Assembly: GCF_028372415.1 (NCBI RefSeq)
Contig: NC_092878.1
Location: 1,625,001-1,689,000 of the forward strand
Length of the DNA: 64,000 bases
Source of the DNA: Notamacropus eugenii
Taxonomy: Eukaryota; Chordata; Mammalia; Diprotodontia; Macropodidae
Direction of reading: 5' to 3'
Positions 42,356 to 53,560 of this stretch are shown piece by piece. The position numbers and the translations under genes are program-made. Position 1 is the stretch's first letter. Every line of letters starts with the position of its first letter. The notes under the pieces were generated by a model. The model was not told the DNA's origin. It saw nothing but the letters and a program-made list of their open reading frames with translations, and made no database searches.

Positions 42356-42545
42356 GAACAGAAATTCTTAACCTTTTTTTATATGTGTCTGGGATCCCTT
42401 TGGTAGCCTGATGAATCCTATTGAACCCTTCTCAGAATAATGTTCTAAAATGCATAGGGTCATAAAGGAAACTAATTACATTGAAATACAGTTGTCAAAA
42501 TACTGAAAAAACAAGTTCAGTCACAAAGTCCATCTATTATGTCAT
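42356..42545 (+). repeat. hAT-like MITE family A
   Basis: AACAGAAATTCTTAACC, GGGATCCCTTTGGTAGCCTG, TTCTCAGAATAATGTTCTAA and TTGAAATACAGTTGTC. Confidence 0.65.
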
Positions 42546-42709
42546 GATGGTATCCATATAGGTGAGGCTATCCTTGAAGTGTTTTTTTTTAATGGTACCA
42601 ATTGACCCTCTTATTCCTTTGAATATGACAGACATGTTAACAGTTAAGTGAAACTTATCTACTACCTATCCATTACAGTCATATACATTTTAATTCCTTA
42701 ACCTGCCAT

Positions 42710-42997
42710 TTAAAAAAAAAGTATGATTTGTTTTAATCTGCCAAGACCTGCTTTCCCATTTTCCCACCCCAACCCTGCCCTCTACTACCTCCATTGAGAA
42801 CAGAAGAAGAATAAAACTCATTACACATATGTATAGGTAGTCAGAACAAATTTCCATATTGGTTATGTCCTAAAAAAAATATTTATCTCTCTCTTCATTC
42901 TAAGTCCTGAATCTCTCTATCAGAAGGGGTGGATACCATGTTTCATCATTAGTTCTCAGGAATTCTGCTTGCTCAATACACTAATAAGAGTTCAGCA
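42710..42997 (-). mobile_element. Older L1/HAL1 element, 3' part
   Basis: Complement of an L1 3' UTR (GAACAAATTTCCATATTGGT). The element continues on the other side of HAL1 copy 2 at 45610, since copy 2 duplicated AAGAGTTCAGCA at this point. Confidence 0.7.
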
Positions 42998-43578
42998 TGG
43001 GGGGGAGGAAGGGGCAGAGCCAAGATGGTGGAGTAGAAAGATGCATATACTCTAGCTCTTCCCCAATAACTCATAAAATACCTGTAAAAAATGACTCAAC
43101 AAATTCTAGAGCAGCAGAAGTCACAAAATGACAGAGTGAAAGAGATTTCCAGTCAAAGGTAACCTGGAGGGCTGACAGGAAAGGTCTCTCACACAGGACA
43201 CAGAGTGGAGTGAAGCCCAGTCCTGGCTGAGTGGCACCAGGAGGAATAGGACTGGAACAAGCCTCAGGGCTGAATCCTCAGCAGTAGTGGAGGGTCTCAG
43301 ATCCCTCAACCCACAAGCGCCAAAGAAAGCTTCAAAGGTCAGTGAGAGGGCTTTCCCAACTGGGCAAGAGGGGAGCAGGGTCCTCCCCTAGCACTAGCCC
43401 CAGGTGGTGGCAGCAGTAGCAGTGGTGGTGGTCCATTTGTAAAGCACCCTGCCTAAAGCCCCTGGGGGAATTGAGCAGCTGATCTGAGTCTCAGCCCTGA
43501 GCATGGTCCTGGGGGAAGGAGGAGCACTAGAACCTTCCTCTTGACAAAGAATTCAGAAGTCAAGTAACTGGCTGGGAA

Positions 43579-44560
43579 AATGCCCAAAAAAGGAGAAAAA
43601 AATAAGACTATAGAAGGTTACTTTCTTGGTGAACAGGTATTTCTTTCCATCCTTTCAGATGAGGAAGAACAATGCATACTGTCCGAGGAAGTCAATATTT
43701 CTGCATCCAGTACCTCCAAAATAAATATGCAATGGTCTCAGACCAAGGAAGACCTTGAAAAGTGAGTCAACAGCTCGCTAAAGGAGACCCAAAAAAATGA
43801 TGAAGAAAATGACACCTCTAAAAAGATGCTAACTCCATTGGAAAGAGGTCCAAAAAGTTGATGAGGAGGAGAAGACTTCAAAAAGCAGAATTAGTCAAAT
43901 GCAAAAGGAGGTTCAAAAGCTCACTGAAGAAAATACTTCTTTAAAAATGAGAGTGGAGCAGATGGAAGCTAATGACTTTTTGAGAAACCAAGAAATTACA
44001 AAAGAAACACAAAAGAATGAAAAAATAGAAGATAATGTAAAATATCTCACTGGAAAAACAACTGACCTGGAAAATAGATCCAGGATAGATAATTTAAAAA
44101 TTATGGGACTACCTGAAAACCATGATAAAAAAAGAGCCTACACATCATCTTTCATGAAATTATCCAGGAAAACTGACCTGATATTCTAGAACCAGAGGGC
44201 AAAAAAAATATTGAAAGAATCCACCAATCACCTCCTGAAAGAGATCCAAAAAAAGAAACTCCTAGGAACATTGTGGCCAAATTTCAGAGTTCCCAGGTCA
44301 AGGAGAAAATATTTCAAGCAGCTAGAAAGAAAGAATTTGAGTATTGTGGAAATACAATCAAGATAACACAGGATCTGGTGGCTTCTACGTTAAGGGATCA
44401 AAGGGCTTGGAATAGGATATTCCAGAAGTCAAAGGGTCACCTACCCAGCAAAACTGAGTACAATATTTCAGGAGAAAAATGGTAATTCAATGAAGTAGAG
44501 GACTTTCAAGCATTCTTGATGAAAGGACCAGAACTGAAGAGAAAATTTTACTTTTAAACA
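43579..44560 (+). pseudogene. L1-type ORF1, frameshifted
   Basis: ORF1-like RNA-binding protein gene. It starts MPKKGEKNKTIEGYFLGEQ, closely matching the copy at 20283. The coiled-coil segment is shorter by roughly 90 bases around 43760. Frame breaks occur near 43765-43899, near 44130 in an A run, and near 44485. The RRM block (DLENRSRIDNLKIMGLPE) and the C-terminal block (KEKIFQAARKKEFEYCGNT) remain readable. It cannot encode a functional protein. Compared with the copy at 20283 it is more decayed. Confidence 0.85.
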
Positions 44561-44703
44561 CAAGAATCAAGAGAAGCATGAAAAAGTAAACAGGAAAGAA
44601 AAATCATAAAGAACTTTCTAAAGCTGAACTGTTTACATTCCTACATGGAAAGATAATATTTGCAACTCTTGAGACTTTTCTCAGAATTGGGGTAAGTGGA
44701 GGG

Positions 44704-44765
<62 letters not shown>

Positions 44766-45267
44766 CAGATAGCACAAGTTGAGTTGAATCAGTAGGGATG
44801 ATATGTATAAAAAATAAAATTAAGGGCTGAGAGAAGAATATATTGAGAGGAGAAAGGGAGAAATGGAATGGAGTAAATTATCACTCATAAAAGAGATAAG
44901 AAAAAGCTTCAATGGAGGAGAAAAGGGAGGAGGTGAGAGGGGAAAAGTGAAGCTTACTCTCTTCACATTTGGCTTACTCAATTTGGTATGAAAATCTATC
45001 TTACTCTACAGGAAAGTAAGGGAGAAGGGGACAAGTGGGATATGGGAGGAATGCTAGAAGGGAGGGAAAATGAGAGAAAGGAGTAATTGGAAGTAAATAT
45101 TTTTGGGAAGGGACAAGGTCAAATGAGAGAATAGAATAAATGGAGGACAGGGTAAGATGAAGGGAAATATAGTTAGTCTTACACAACATGACTATTATGG
45201 AAGTCTTTTGCAAAATAACACGTATATAGCCTGCACTGAATTTCTTGCCTTCTCAGTGGGCATGACT

Positions 45268-45286
45268 GGGGGGGGGGGGGGGGGGG
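45268..45286. repeat. Poly-G run of 19
   Basis: An uninterrupted run of 19 G lies in the 3' region of HAL1 copy 2. The corresponding place in copy 1 reads GGGCGGGGAGGGAGGG. Confidence 0.95.
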
Positions 45287-45609
45287 AGGAAGGGAGAGAA
45301 GTTGGAATTCAAAGTATTAGAAACAAATGCTGAGAATTGTTATTGCATATAACTGGGAAATAAGAAATACAGGTAATGGGGTATAGAAGTCTATCTTGCC
45401 CTACAAGAAAAGAGAGGAGATGGAGATAAGGGAAGGGTGTGGTGTGCTAGAAGGTAGAGCACATTGAGGGAAAGGGCAATCAAAATGCAAGGTGTTATAG
45501 GGTGGGGGGAGGGGAGAGATGGGGGAGAAAAATTGGAACTCAAAATTTTGTGGAAATGAATGTTGAAATCTAAAAATAAATAAATAAACATTAAAAAAAG
45601 AGTTCAGCA

Positions 45610-47943
45610 CAATAGCATTCCATTATATTTATATAGTATAATGCATCCATTGGTTCCTCAATTTATGGTAAATGCCTCAGATTCCCAACCTTTGCCACCT
45701 CAAAAAGAGCCATAAATATTTTTATGCATCTTTAGAATGTGTTTTGCTTAGGATTAATCCTTCCCTCAATCTACCCTCTCTCTATTCATTGTTAAACGAA
45801 ATATATTTCTGTACCCAACTGTGTGTATATGTGTGTATTCAACCTTTTTTTAATCAGTTCTGAGTGAGATCAAGTCAGTGGCTACCCTCCACTTCCTCCT
45901 CCTTTTTTCATATAGATGTCTACTTTTGTACTTTCATTATGTGAGATAATTTCCCCCAAACTTTCTTTTCCTTCCCTTCCCCAGTGTATTCTTCTTCCTC
46001 TCTTTTTGTATTCTTTTCTTAAGATCATCAAGACTTAACCCCATCACTGCCAGGCCTTGTCTAATTGGACTTCATGTATGAACCCTAATGATGATAGAGA
46101 TCAGAAGGGACACATGTATCATCTCCCTATATTGAATGTAAGCAATTTATCATTGTTTAGTCCTTTATAATTTGTTTATTCATGTTTATCTTTTTATATT
46201 TCTCTTTATTCCTGTGTTTCTACTTCAAAGTTTCTCTGCAGTCATGTTTTTTTTTCAATCAGGAATGTTTGAAAGTCCCCTATTTCATTAACTGATTTTT
46301 CTCCTCATAGCATTATGCTCAGGTTTGCTGGTGAGCTTTCTTGATTATAAGCCCATATGATCTTTCTTTTGGAAAGCCAAATTCCAAGTTCTCTGCTCCT
46401 TTACAATGGTGGCTGCTGAGTCATGAATGATCTTGACTGTGGTTCCTCAGTACTTGGATTCTTTCTTTCTGGTTGTTTGTAGCACTTTTTCTTTCACCCA
46501 AAATCTCTGGATTTTGTTTATGAGGTTCCTGGGAGTTTTAATTTGGGGACTTGTTTTAGGAGGTGACTAGTGGATTATTTCTATTTCTACTTTATCCTCT
46601 GGTTTTAGATCTGAGCAGGATATCTTGAAATATGATCTAGGCTATTTTTTTGTTCATGGCTTTCAGGTAGTCCAATAATTCTTAATTTTTTTTCTCCTCA
46701 GTCTGTTTTCCAGGTCAGCTGTTTTTGCTCTGGGATACCTTAAATTTTCTTCTACTTTTTTAGCCTTTTGACTTTTTGATATTTCTTGTTGACTCATGAA
46801 GCTGTTGGCTTGTATTTGGTCCATTCAAATTTTCAGAGAGTTTGTTACTTGGGCAAGATTTGTACCTCTTGTGCCAAGTTGTTAATTCCTTCTCCAATTC
46901 TTTATTCTTCTCATTTCTTTTCTAATTTTCTTCCTCAAATGCTCTCATTCCATTTGCAAAAACATTCATGACTGTTTTATAAAACTTTTCCTTCATTTCT
47001 TCCAGGAATTTCAGCTGAGTTTGTGCTCAAGCTGTTTTTCTCTGAGTCAATGCTTGTAAATGTTTTGGAGTCATCCTCTTCTGAACTTGTGTCTTGAGCA
47101 TTCCTGTTACCAAAAGAACTCATTATGGTAGGGTTATCTTTTTTATTTTCTGGGTTCTGCATCACTTTTGAAGAAAATGTCTGTGCTGGTCTTGTTACTG
47201 ATTTCTTGGGGCATTGAGTGCCATGTTATTCCAGGATCTCAGACATAGTCTGGGGACAAGCCTTCAGTACTCCTAAAGTGGTCCAATTCACAGCAAAGTC
47301 TAATTGCTTTCACCCTGGGTTGAGTTCCACAACTTCTTGACCTGAGTTTGGGTCAGAGTAGGAGTAGACTTCTGGTCTGGTCATTCCTTTGCACGCTGGA
47401 CTAGACACTGAAAGTAAGACCTTATTTTGTACCCAAGGTCCTAATTATACCACTGCTACTGCAGCTATTGCTGCTGGCTTCTGGACTGCCTCCTTTCTCC
47501 TTAACACCACCCAGGACCTCCTGACTGGAGATGATCATTGCCCCACAGGTCCCCTTCTCACTCAGCCCTGGATCTGTCACCCAGGACTAGGTAATATGAA
47601 ATATAGCTCCCAGTTGGCATCTGTCACGCAAAGTAGTGCCTGGTGTGGGTAGGAGGGGCCATTGTGGGTCTAAGATTTCCTCTTGCTCTGGTGCACAACC
47701 TCTCCCTGGATGCTAGAGTGTATTGCACACGTTGGGTTGCCAACCCTATCTGTCTCCAGTGCCCAGAGACATCCCTATCTGTCTCCTTATGCAGAGCTGG
47801 CTTGGACCATGACTTTTTCTGGATTTCTCCTTCTGGATTCAGTCTGGTACAATTGGAGATTAGTTAGAAATAGTGTATGCAGGGGAGAAAAGATTACTGA
47901 ATTGCTTCCTATCATTCTGCCATCTTGGCTCTATCTCCTATCT
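45610..47943 (-). mobile_element. Older half-L1 element, 5' UTR, ORF1 relic and 3' part
   Basis: On the minus strand it begins GAGCCAAGATGGCAG (complement of 47915-47929), the same 5' signature as the HAL1 copies. A 5' UTR (to about 47166), an ORF1 relic (47165 to about 46230), and a 3' segment follow, with no reverse-transcriptase block. Toward 45610-45740 it reads like the extreme C-terminal end of L1 ORF2 (compare 40290-40440). It continues at 42997-42710 past the nested HAL1. It is either a half-L1 that kept the ORF2 end, or a half-L1 lying beside a separate L1 3' fragment. Confidence 0.65.
46230..47165 (-). pseudogene. L1-type ORF1 relic
   Basis: The first 62 codons from 47165 are open and rich in Asn, Ser and Glu, as in L1 ORF1 N-termini. 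The rest is broken by many stops. Recognisable pieces are the coiled coil, a TADLENRLRRKKIKN block (RRM start), and VKEKVLQTTRKKESKY followed by RTWNLAFQKK of the C-terminal domain. Much more decayed than the ORF1 at 20283. Confidence 0.75.
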
Positions 47944-49234
47944 TTGAAGTAATGAAAAGGTAATAAGCTAAGTGAGATTCAAGGCAGGATTTGACTATAT
48001 GCCAAAGGAATGGTACAGGCTATTACTGCTATGAGATCAGAAGAACTTTGGGTTAAGAAGATTTCATTAAGGTGACCTAATCTGAGCCTTGAAAGGTTGG
48101 TAAGATTTAGACAGTTGGAGAGGATTTAGAACTGGAAGGGATCTCAGAGATCACTTAGTCCAATCCTTTTATTTTATGGGAAGTTTTAGGCTTTAATTTT
48201 TTTTCCCCTAACCAAAAGTTATTTTCTTTCCCTTCTACTCTCCTGCCATTGAAAAAAAAGAGAAAGAAAAACCCTATAATAAACATACCTTATGATAAAT
48301 CCTTATAGGAAATGAAACTCATACTAAATCAAGCGATCTGTCCTTTCCTCCTCAATCTCTCAACTTGATGACTTCGCACCTGTCCCTGAACACTCAAGTT
48401 TGAGACCTATTGACCATGCGTAAGTGGCTGCTCTACCCAGATGCCAACAGAAAACTGCTGTCTGGTTGTACTAGAGTCAGCCAACACTGGGCACTCTTGA
48501 CTAAGACAATATGAGTCATCACTGGTTAAAAAAGAAGAAAGAAAGACTATTCATTTGCTAGCAGAAATAAGCCTCCCACCTTTCGGTTTCCTATTGTTCT
48601 GAAACTAACACAGTATTCAGTGACTAAGAATCATCTCACTTGAAGGTTATTTTGCATTTTGCTTAAATGCTAAGGGCAAATGTGTGATTAAAGCAGCCAA
48701 AAATGGCTCGGGAGAGGGGGAAGGGGGTTGTGACCCCCTAAAAATCAAATACAAAGTGGGAGCTGAGTTAAATGACAAAAAACTGTGAGGGGGAAAAAAA
48801 GACAGCTAGCAGCAAAGTGCCTCTGCCAAAAAAAACAGGAGAATCAGAGGCTAAAACAACAAAAACATATAAAAAGACTAATGTAATGACAAAATGAGAG
48901 CAAACTAAAATATCTAGCATTAAGCACATTTAAACAGAGGGCGGAGTGAGAGGAGAAACATACACACAGAGAGGAATGCTAGCTATGTCTGAAGAAAGGA
49001 AAATGTCTCTTCTCCCTCCCCCTCTAGAAAGTAGCAAAGCCCTCATAGAGTGGAAGTAGAATAGGGTGAGTCTTTGAAAATGGGAAAGCGAGGAGGACCA
49101 TACAACCATGGCTCATATCTCATTCAGCTGTTGCAGGTCAGAAAACTTGGCTAAAGGGGTGTGTGGATCTAAGCCTCTGGATGAAAGGGGAATTGATTGT
49201 CACTCTCTGACCTACCAGATGCTGATGGCTTTGC
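47944..49234. other. Intergenic sequence with L1 3'-end-like and SINE scraps
   Basis: A Ther-1 scrap lies at 48110-48175 (minus). 48200-48440 resembles a minus-strand L1 3' UTR. 48640-49230 is unique-looking and unrecognised. Confidence 0.4.
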
Positions 49235-49365
49235 CATTTATAAGATCATAGACTGAGAACTAGAAGGGTTCTGAGAGGCTATTGAGTCAAAACTTCTCAT
49301 TTTACAAGTGGGGAAACTGAGGTATAGGTAAAGTGACTTTCCCTAAGTCATGAAACTGTAATGGT
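49235..49365 (-). repeat. Ther-1/MIR-type SINE fragment
   Basis: TAAGATCATAGACTGAGAAC, GGGGAAACTGAGGTATAGG and AAGTCATGAAACTG. Confidence 0.75.
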
Positions 49366-49844
49366 AAGTGTTTTAATGATTAACAATCCAGATGTGAACA
49401 AGGATTTCTTCCCTTCCACTCTGCTAACTCAGGAAACAAAGGTCCCAGATATGAGTATGACAGTGCCTGCAGCCGCCCTTGATAAGCCAAGAGCAACAGA
49501 CCGTGCTATCAAATCCTCAGACTATCAATCAATCAACAAGCATTTATTAAGTGCTTACCAATTAAAGAACATTGTGCTAGGTTCTAGAAATTCAAAAACT
49601 TTATGCCTAGAGTCTGGGTATCTCCAAGTGCCCAAGTGTCATTCAGCATTTTTCAAGGATCATGAGAATTCCAACAAAGAATTTCCCAAGTAAGGAAAGA
49701 AGGAGGACAAAGATTATATATTCTTTGTAGGGAGGGACAATTTCTCATTTCTTTTCATATAGCTTACAGTCCTTAGTCAATCATAGGTGCCCCATGTATT
49801 TTTTATTGACAGCTGCATCAATATTCAGTATCCAGAGCTGTCCA
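49366..49844. other. Intergenic sequence, repeat scrap only
   Basis: 49525-49600 has the mammal-wide AAGCATTTATTAAGTGCTTA motif. The 110-codon frame at 49361-49693 has no known domain and overlaps this repeat, so it is not called. Confidence 0.35.
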
Positions 49845-49968
49845 ACAGCAGAATGGCTCCTGGTAGTGAGTTTCCTGCCCCTGCAGGTGGGCAAGGACTT
49901 CAATCAGTTGCCAGGGATTCAACAGAGATGCTTTCCCTATTGGATGGGAAGCTGATATAGGTGAAGGG
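49845..49968 (+). repeat. CR1/L3-like LINE fragment
   Basis: CAGAATGGCTCCTGGTAGTG, AGTTTCCTGCCCCTGCAGGT, TTGGATGGGAAGCTGA. Confidence 0.55.
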
Positions 49969-49969
49969 T

Positions 49970-50145
49970 TCTTACCCTGAAGTGTGTGAACTTACTGGTA
50001 TACACACACATTCACAACTAAATTTCAATATCATTATTTTCCTTTGCAATCCTATGTGTTTTATTTTATGCATTTAGAATATGATTCCAAGTTGGAGTCC
50101 ATAGGCTCCATCAGATTGCCAAAGGGAACCATGACACGAAAAACT
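49970..50145 (-). repeat. hAT-like MITE family A
   Basis: Complement of the family A order: CTAAATTTCAATATCATTAT, TATTTTATGCATTTAGAATA and AGGCTCCATCAGATTGCC. Confidence 0.6.
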
Positions 50146-50549
50146 TAAGATTTCCTGTGCTAAATAATCCCTCTGCTCTCTTCTGACTTTAAGATTCTAT
50201 TTTTCCCCTTCCTCACCCAGAAAGGTGGAAACTTAAATGTGTTTTCATCCATAAGCATAAGGAAAAATGGACCCAAATGATTCTTTCAGATATCACTCTC
50301 AGAATTTGAAGCAATGCTTCATTCCTGTTAGTTCCTCAGCAATTGGGAAATTAAAAAATTAAACAGAAAATGCTTTTCTCTATAGTGCAAAGTTTTCTTT
50401 TGGGCTTAGTCTTCCTTGGGATGAATTCCAAGCCCCCTTGGGTTCTTTGAAAACTGTGCCTGGCTAATGGGAGAAATATAGATTCTTTCTTTCTGGTTGC
50501 TATGAGACTCACATCTTTGGTTCTGAGCCGCTGCCATTCTCTGTTACAA

Positions 50550-50612
50550 AAGGGTAGAAAAGACTCTTGGCAGTAAAGTTGTTTCTTGTTTCTCAGCATT
50601 AGGTTTTGATTA
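50550..50612 (-). repeat. Short repeat, inverted partner of 51288-51345
   Basis: Its complement shares CTAATGCTGAGAAACAAGAA and GCCAAGAGTCTTTTCTAC with 51292-51345, with few differences. Confidence 0.7.
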
Positions 50613-50849
50613 TTACCGTTGTTTTCTCACTTTGGCCTGGGAAAAGGTCATGTTCACAAGCCACTAGCTTAGACAGACATAGAGTGGAAGATGTTCAGCC
50701 TTTAAATCCAACTCTCCCATCTGCCAGGAAATTGTGGAGATCCAGGGAAGTGATATGACCATCCCAAGATCAAGTAGTTGGTTGGTAAAAAGAAAGAATT
50801 TTTTAAAAAGGTCCTAGAACTCAGATCTTCTGGCTCCTGTCCAGAGGCA

Positions 50850-51060
50850 GGATGTCAGAAAGAGCTCTGGACCTGAAGAAATGGGGCCTTAGTTTGAGTC
50901 CCCAAAGGCACTGATTAGTCCAGTGTCTGTGGGCAAACCAATGAAATCTCTCCAAACCTCAATTTCTTCATCTGTGAAGTGGGTATAATAATACTCGCAC
51001 AACTAACTTCACAGGGTGACTGTGTGGAGGTGTTTTACAAGAAGTGAAAGGGCTAGATGA
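50850..51060 (+). repeat. MIR-type SINE
   Basis: AAAGAGCTCTGGACCTGAAG, AACCTCAATTTCTTCATCTG, and the tail with GGGTATAATAATACTCGCAC. Confidence 0.7.
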
Positions 51061-51287
51061 ACATGAGCCACAATCATCTTTCCAATTCGGAATCTTTTGT
51101 TTCACCCCTGTTTGGATCTGCTTCAGAACCTCTTTTTGTCCTTAAGAGTCTCCAGAGGAAACTCTGGGCTTTTGTGTGTTTTGGAATTGCTACAGTTTTT
51201 GATGACTCAGAATCATCTCACTTAAGGGTTTTTCTCAACACTGCAGAGCACAACATTTGGAAAGAGGGGACTAGTCACTTATTAACT

Positions 51288-51345
51288 TGTGACCAAAATC
51301 TAATGCTAAGAAACAAGAAACAATTTCACTGCCAAGAGTCTTTTC
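51288..51345 (+). repeat. Short repeat, inverted partner of 50550-50612
   Basis: CTAATGCTAAGAAACAAGAA and GCCAAGAGTCTTTTCCAC match the complement of 50550-50612. The shared unit is probably part of an old dispersed element. Confidence 0.7.
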
Positions 51346-51625
51346 CACTTAATCTCCCTGAGTCTCAGTTTTCTCATCTGTAAAATTAGTGGGTTCACTT
51401 AGATGACTTTGAGTGGTGCTGTCTATCTCTAAATCTATGGAAGAAAGCTTCCCTGACTCCACCTCCCCTTTCATACACTGCCCCTCACCTCACAAAAGAC
51501 CATTTATCTGTCTTCTAAGATACAACATCCTTATTCTATCATTGGAAGTTCTTCTTAACTCAGCCCCAGCTTTATCTTTTCCAGAGCTGTTCCACATCCC
51601 TCCCCTCTGTGCATTGGTGTATACT
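51346..51625 (+). repeat. MIR tail followed by L2 3' fragment
   Basis: 51350-51440 is a MIR/Ther-1 3' part (CTCAGTTTTCTCATCTGTAA). 51450-51620 resembles an L2 3' end. Confidence 0.5.
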
Positions 51626-52049
51626 AGTACTTGGCATTGTGGTGATTATATATATGTGAGGGGGGTGGGGATGGTTGAGTGATGCCCTTGCCTCATTTCA
51701 AAGGGGTATTCCCATCCTTATTTGACATCAAGACTTCTGCCTACCAGCTACTCCTATCCCATGCCCAGGCTAGCAAAAACCCTATTTCTCTTTGGGGGAG
51801 ATGGTTCTCAAACCAGAACATAAGATTTTCCTTTCTACAACATTCCTGAGGGATAGAGAAGAAATCTTAACCCTGTTCTGGGACAAACCTCAGTTCCCAG
51901 AGGAAGGCCAAAGGCACTGGTCGCTTCACACTTGGGCAAACCCAATTTGGTGTTTAGCACATAGAGCATTCTCCATTGTTTGTATCTGCACAGGTGTGGG
52001 CAGGTAGATGGGAGGGGAAGAGGCAGAGTATCAACATGCTTGGGGATTA

Positions 52050-53560
52050 TGCAGTCAGCAGGGACCTTTGTGGATACTGAGAATTACCTCCTGTATGAGG
52101 AGAGATCCAGGGTTCCCTAGGATTGCCAAGGTTGGGCACTTGTCCTGGAGCCTCTGTCTGCAGCTGTTGGATCTGAAGCAGGGTCTTTACGACCTGTGGT
52201 TGCTGAGAATGGACAGTGAGTCTGGTGAGTGAGGAGTGAGTGAGGAGAGGTGACGGTGAGTCTCCTGTATCTGCTGTAGAAAGACAGGAAGTTTGGAGCC
52301 AGACTGCTCCTGCTACTGGAGATTTCCCATAAACAATGAGACATTCATTATCATCTAAGCAGCAAAGTTGGGGTTCAGGGTAAGTGTCTACATCACACTT
52401 CATATGCATGGGCAAGAAATTCTGTTTTGCATTAATCAGAGATTCTCTGAAATTTGCTGGAGGTCTTACATCTCAGAGCTATTAACTGTCCCTGACCCCA
52501 GGCTAGCTACATTGATCTCAAAGGGATTGGAGACTGTTGGGTGTACCTGACTGGTACCTGAGCCTCTAATACCCTCCCCATCAGACCCTGGGTATGAAAG
52601 GTGAGGGCTGAGGGGCTCCAGGAGTGAGGGAAGGGCTCCTGTTCTCGGTCCGGAGAGGTTGGGAGGAGAAACTGTCAAAGTTCCCTACCAATGAGAAGAA
52701 AGAATTGTTGCCAAACTGTTTTCAAGCAGCAATGAACATGGGTTACTGAATATCTACGTACATGTGGCTCACGATTTAGCATCCCACAGGGATGCTTTCT
52801 AGGTTGCTCAGCATCCAGTCCTGGCTGCACATCCTTATCTCCTGCGTCATGATAAGCTTTCAAATCAGTTTCATGGTCTACCTCATTAATTCTGGGCTAT
52901 TGAGCGTGTGGCTCAATTCCAGATTCCTCTCCCTCAGGGTTGCATCTATTGGTTGGCCATGATCATGTGGCACATCAGGTCAGGCTTGGACATCATGTCT
53001 CAGAGAACGAGGTTCTCCATGATATGGGAGAGCATCTTAGTGTGGAACTTCAGCTACCTCTGCATCTACTGTGGTTCCATGTAATGAGCTGAACCCAGGC
53101 CTAAGCTGCTCAGCCCTAGAATCTCCCAATGCAGGACTGCTAGGAGGCCCATCCCTAGCCCCTGGGGTTGGACCACCTCCACTGCTCCTCTGGTTCCCAC
53201 TAGTAGAGTCAGGAACAATGCTGCCTGAGGTGGATGGCTGAGCAGGAGCAGTGAGTGAAATAGTTGTTGAGTCTAGAACAGAAGCAGTATCCGGGGCAAA
53301 GGAAGCAGCAGCGGCTGAGTGGCAGTAGCAACAGTAGCCTTCTGTGGGGTCTTGATTGCCAAATCAACAACGAGCCCATCTTTGATGCCATACTAATTCA
53401 ATGTACCTGCCTCTTTGAGAATCCTGCCAATGACAATCAGGACAAGCTCCAGGAGATCTCCTCTTTGAACTCTTTCTCCAAGGTTCAAATGCAGATCCCA
53501 ATCTCCTTGTCCGTGGGGCTCCTCTCTCTATTATTGGAGAGTTCTGCTGCTCCATAACTG
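52050..53560 (-). pseudogene. UBQLN4: Processed pseudogene of a ubiquilin, best match UBQLN4
   Basis: Ubiquilins are proteasome shuttle factors with an N-terminal ubiquitin-like domain, STI1 repeats and a C-terminal UBA domain. Read on the minus strand, pieces appear in the correct order with no introns. The UBL part comes first (FKEEIS near 53460, LVLI and GIKDGLVVDLAIKTPQKA to about 53350). A Ser/Pro linker ends in SSLGLGSAHYMEPQ (near 53090). The STI1 region follows (MLSHIMENLVL, MMSKPDLMCHMIMAN, LSNLESIP, QFGNN), then SQPLRTENR, GSGTSQVHPTVSNPF at about 52567-52520, and TLLQIQQLQTEAPG near 52180. Many stops and small frameshifts make it non-coding. The linker and GSGTSQVHPTVSNPF favour UBQLN4 over UBQLN1/2. 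The UBA end and poly(A) are not visible. The open frame on the plus strand at 53264-53557 is a by-product. Confidence 0.9.

Larger units (their letters stand above)
42998..45597 (+). mobile_element. Full-length ORF2-less L1 element (HAL1 type), copy 2
   Basis: Insertion of 2.6 kb flanked by the 12-base duplication AAGAGTTCAGCA (42986-42997 and 45598-45609). It has the same plan as the copy at 19638: G-rich start, CCAAGATGGTGGAGTAGAAAG, GC-rich 5' UTR, ORF1, a long (AC)n at 44705-44761, a purine-rich 3' region with a 19-G run, and an A-rich end. It lacks any ORF2 sequence. It sits inside an older minus-strand L1-type element and is therefore the younger of the two. Confidence 0.9.

Noticed and set aside
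49361-49693. 110-codon plus-strand open frame
   Set aside because: Part overlaps a dispersed repeat motif (AAGCATTTATTAAGTGCTTA), and the rest has no known domain.
53264-53557. 97-codon plus-strand open frame
   Set aside because: It is antisense to the ubiquilin pseudogene, whose minus-strand reading explains the sequence.
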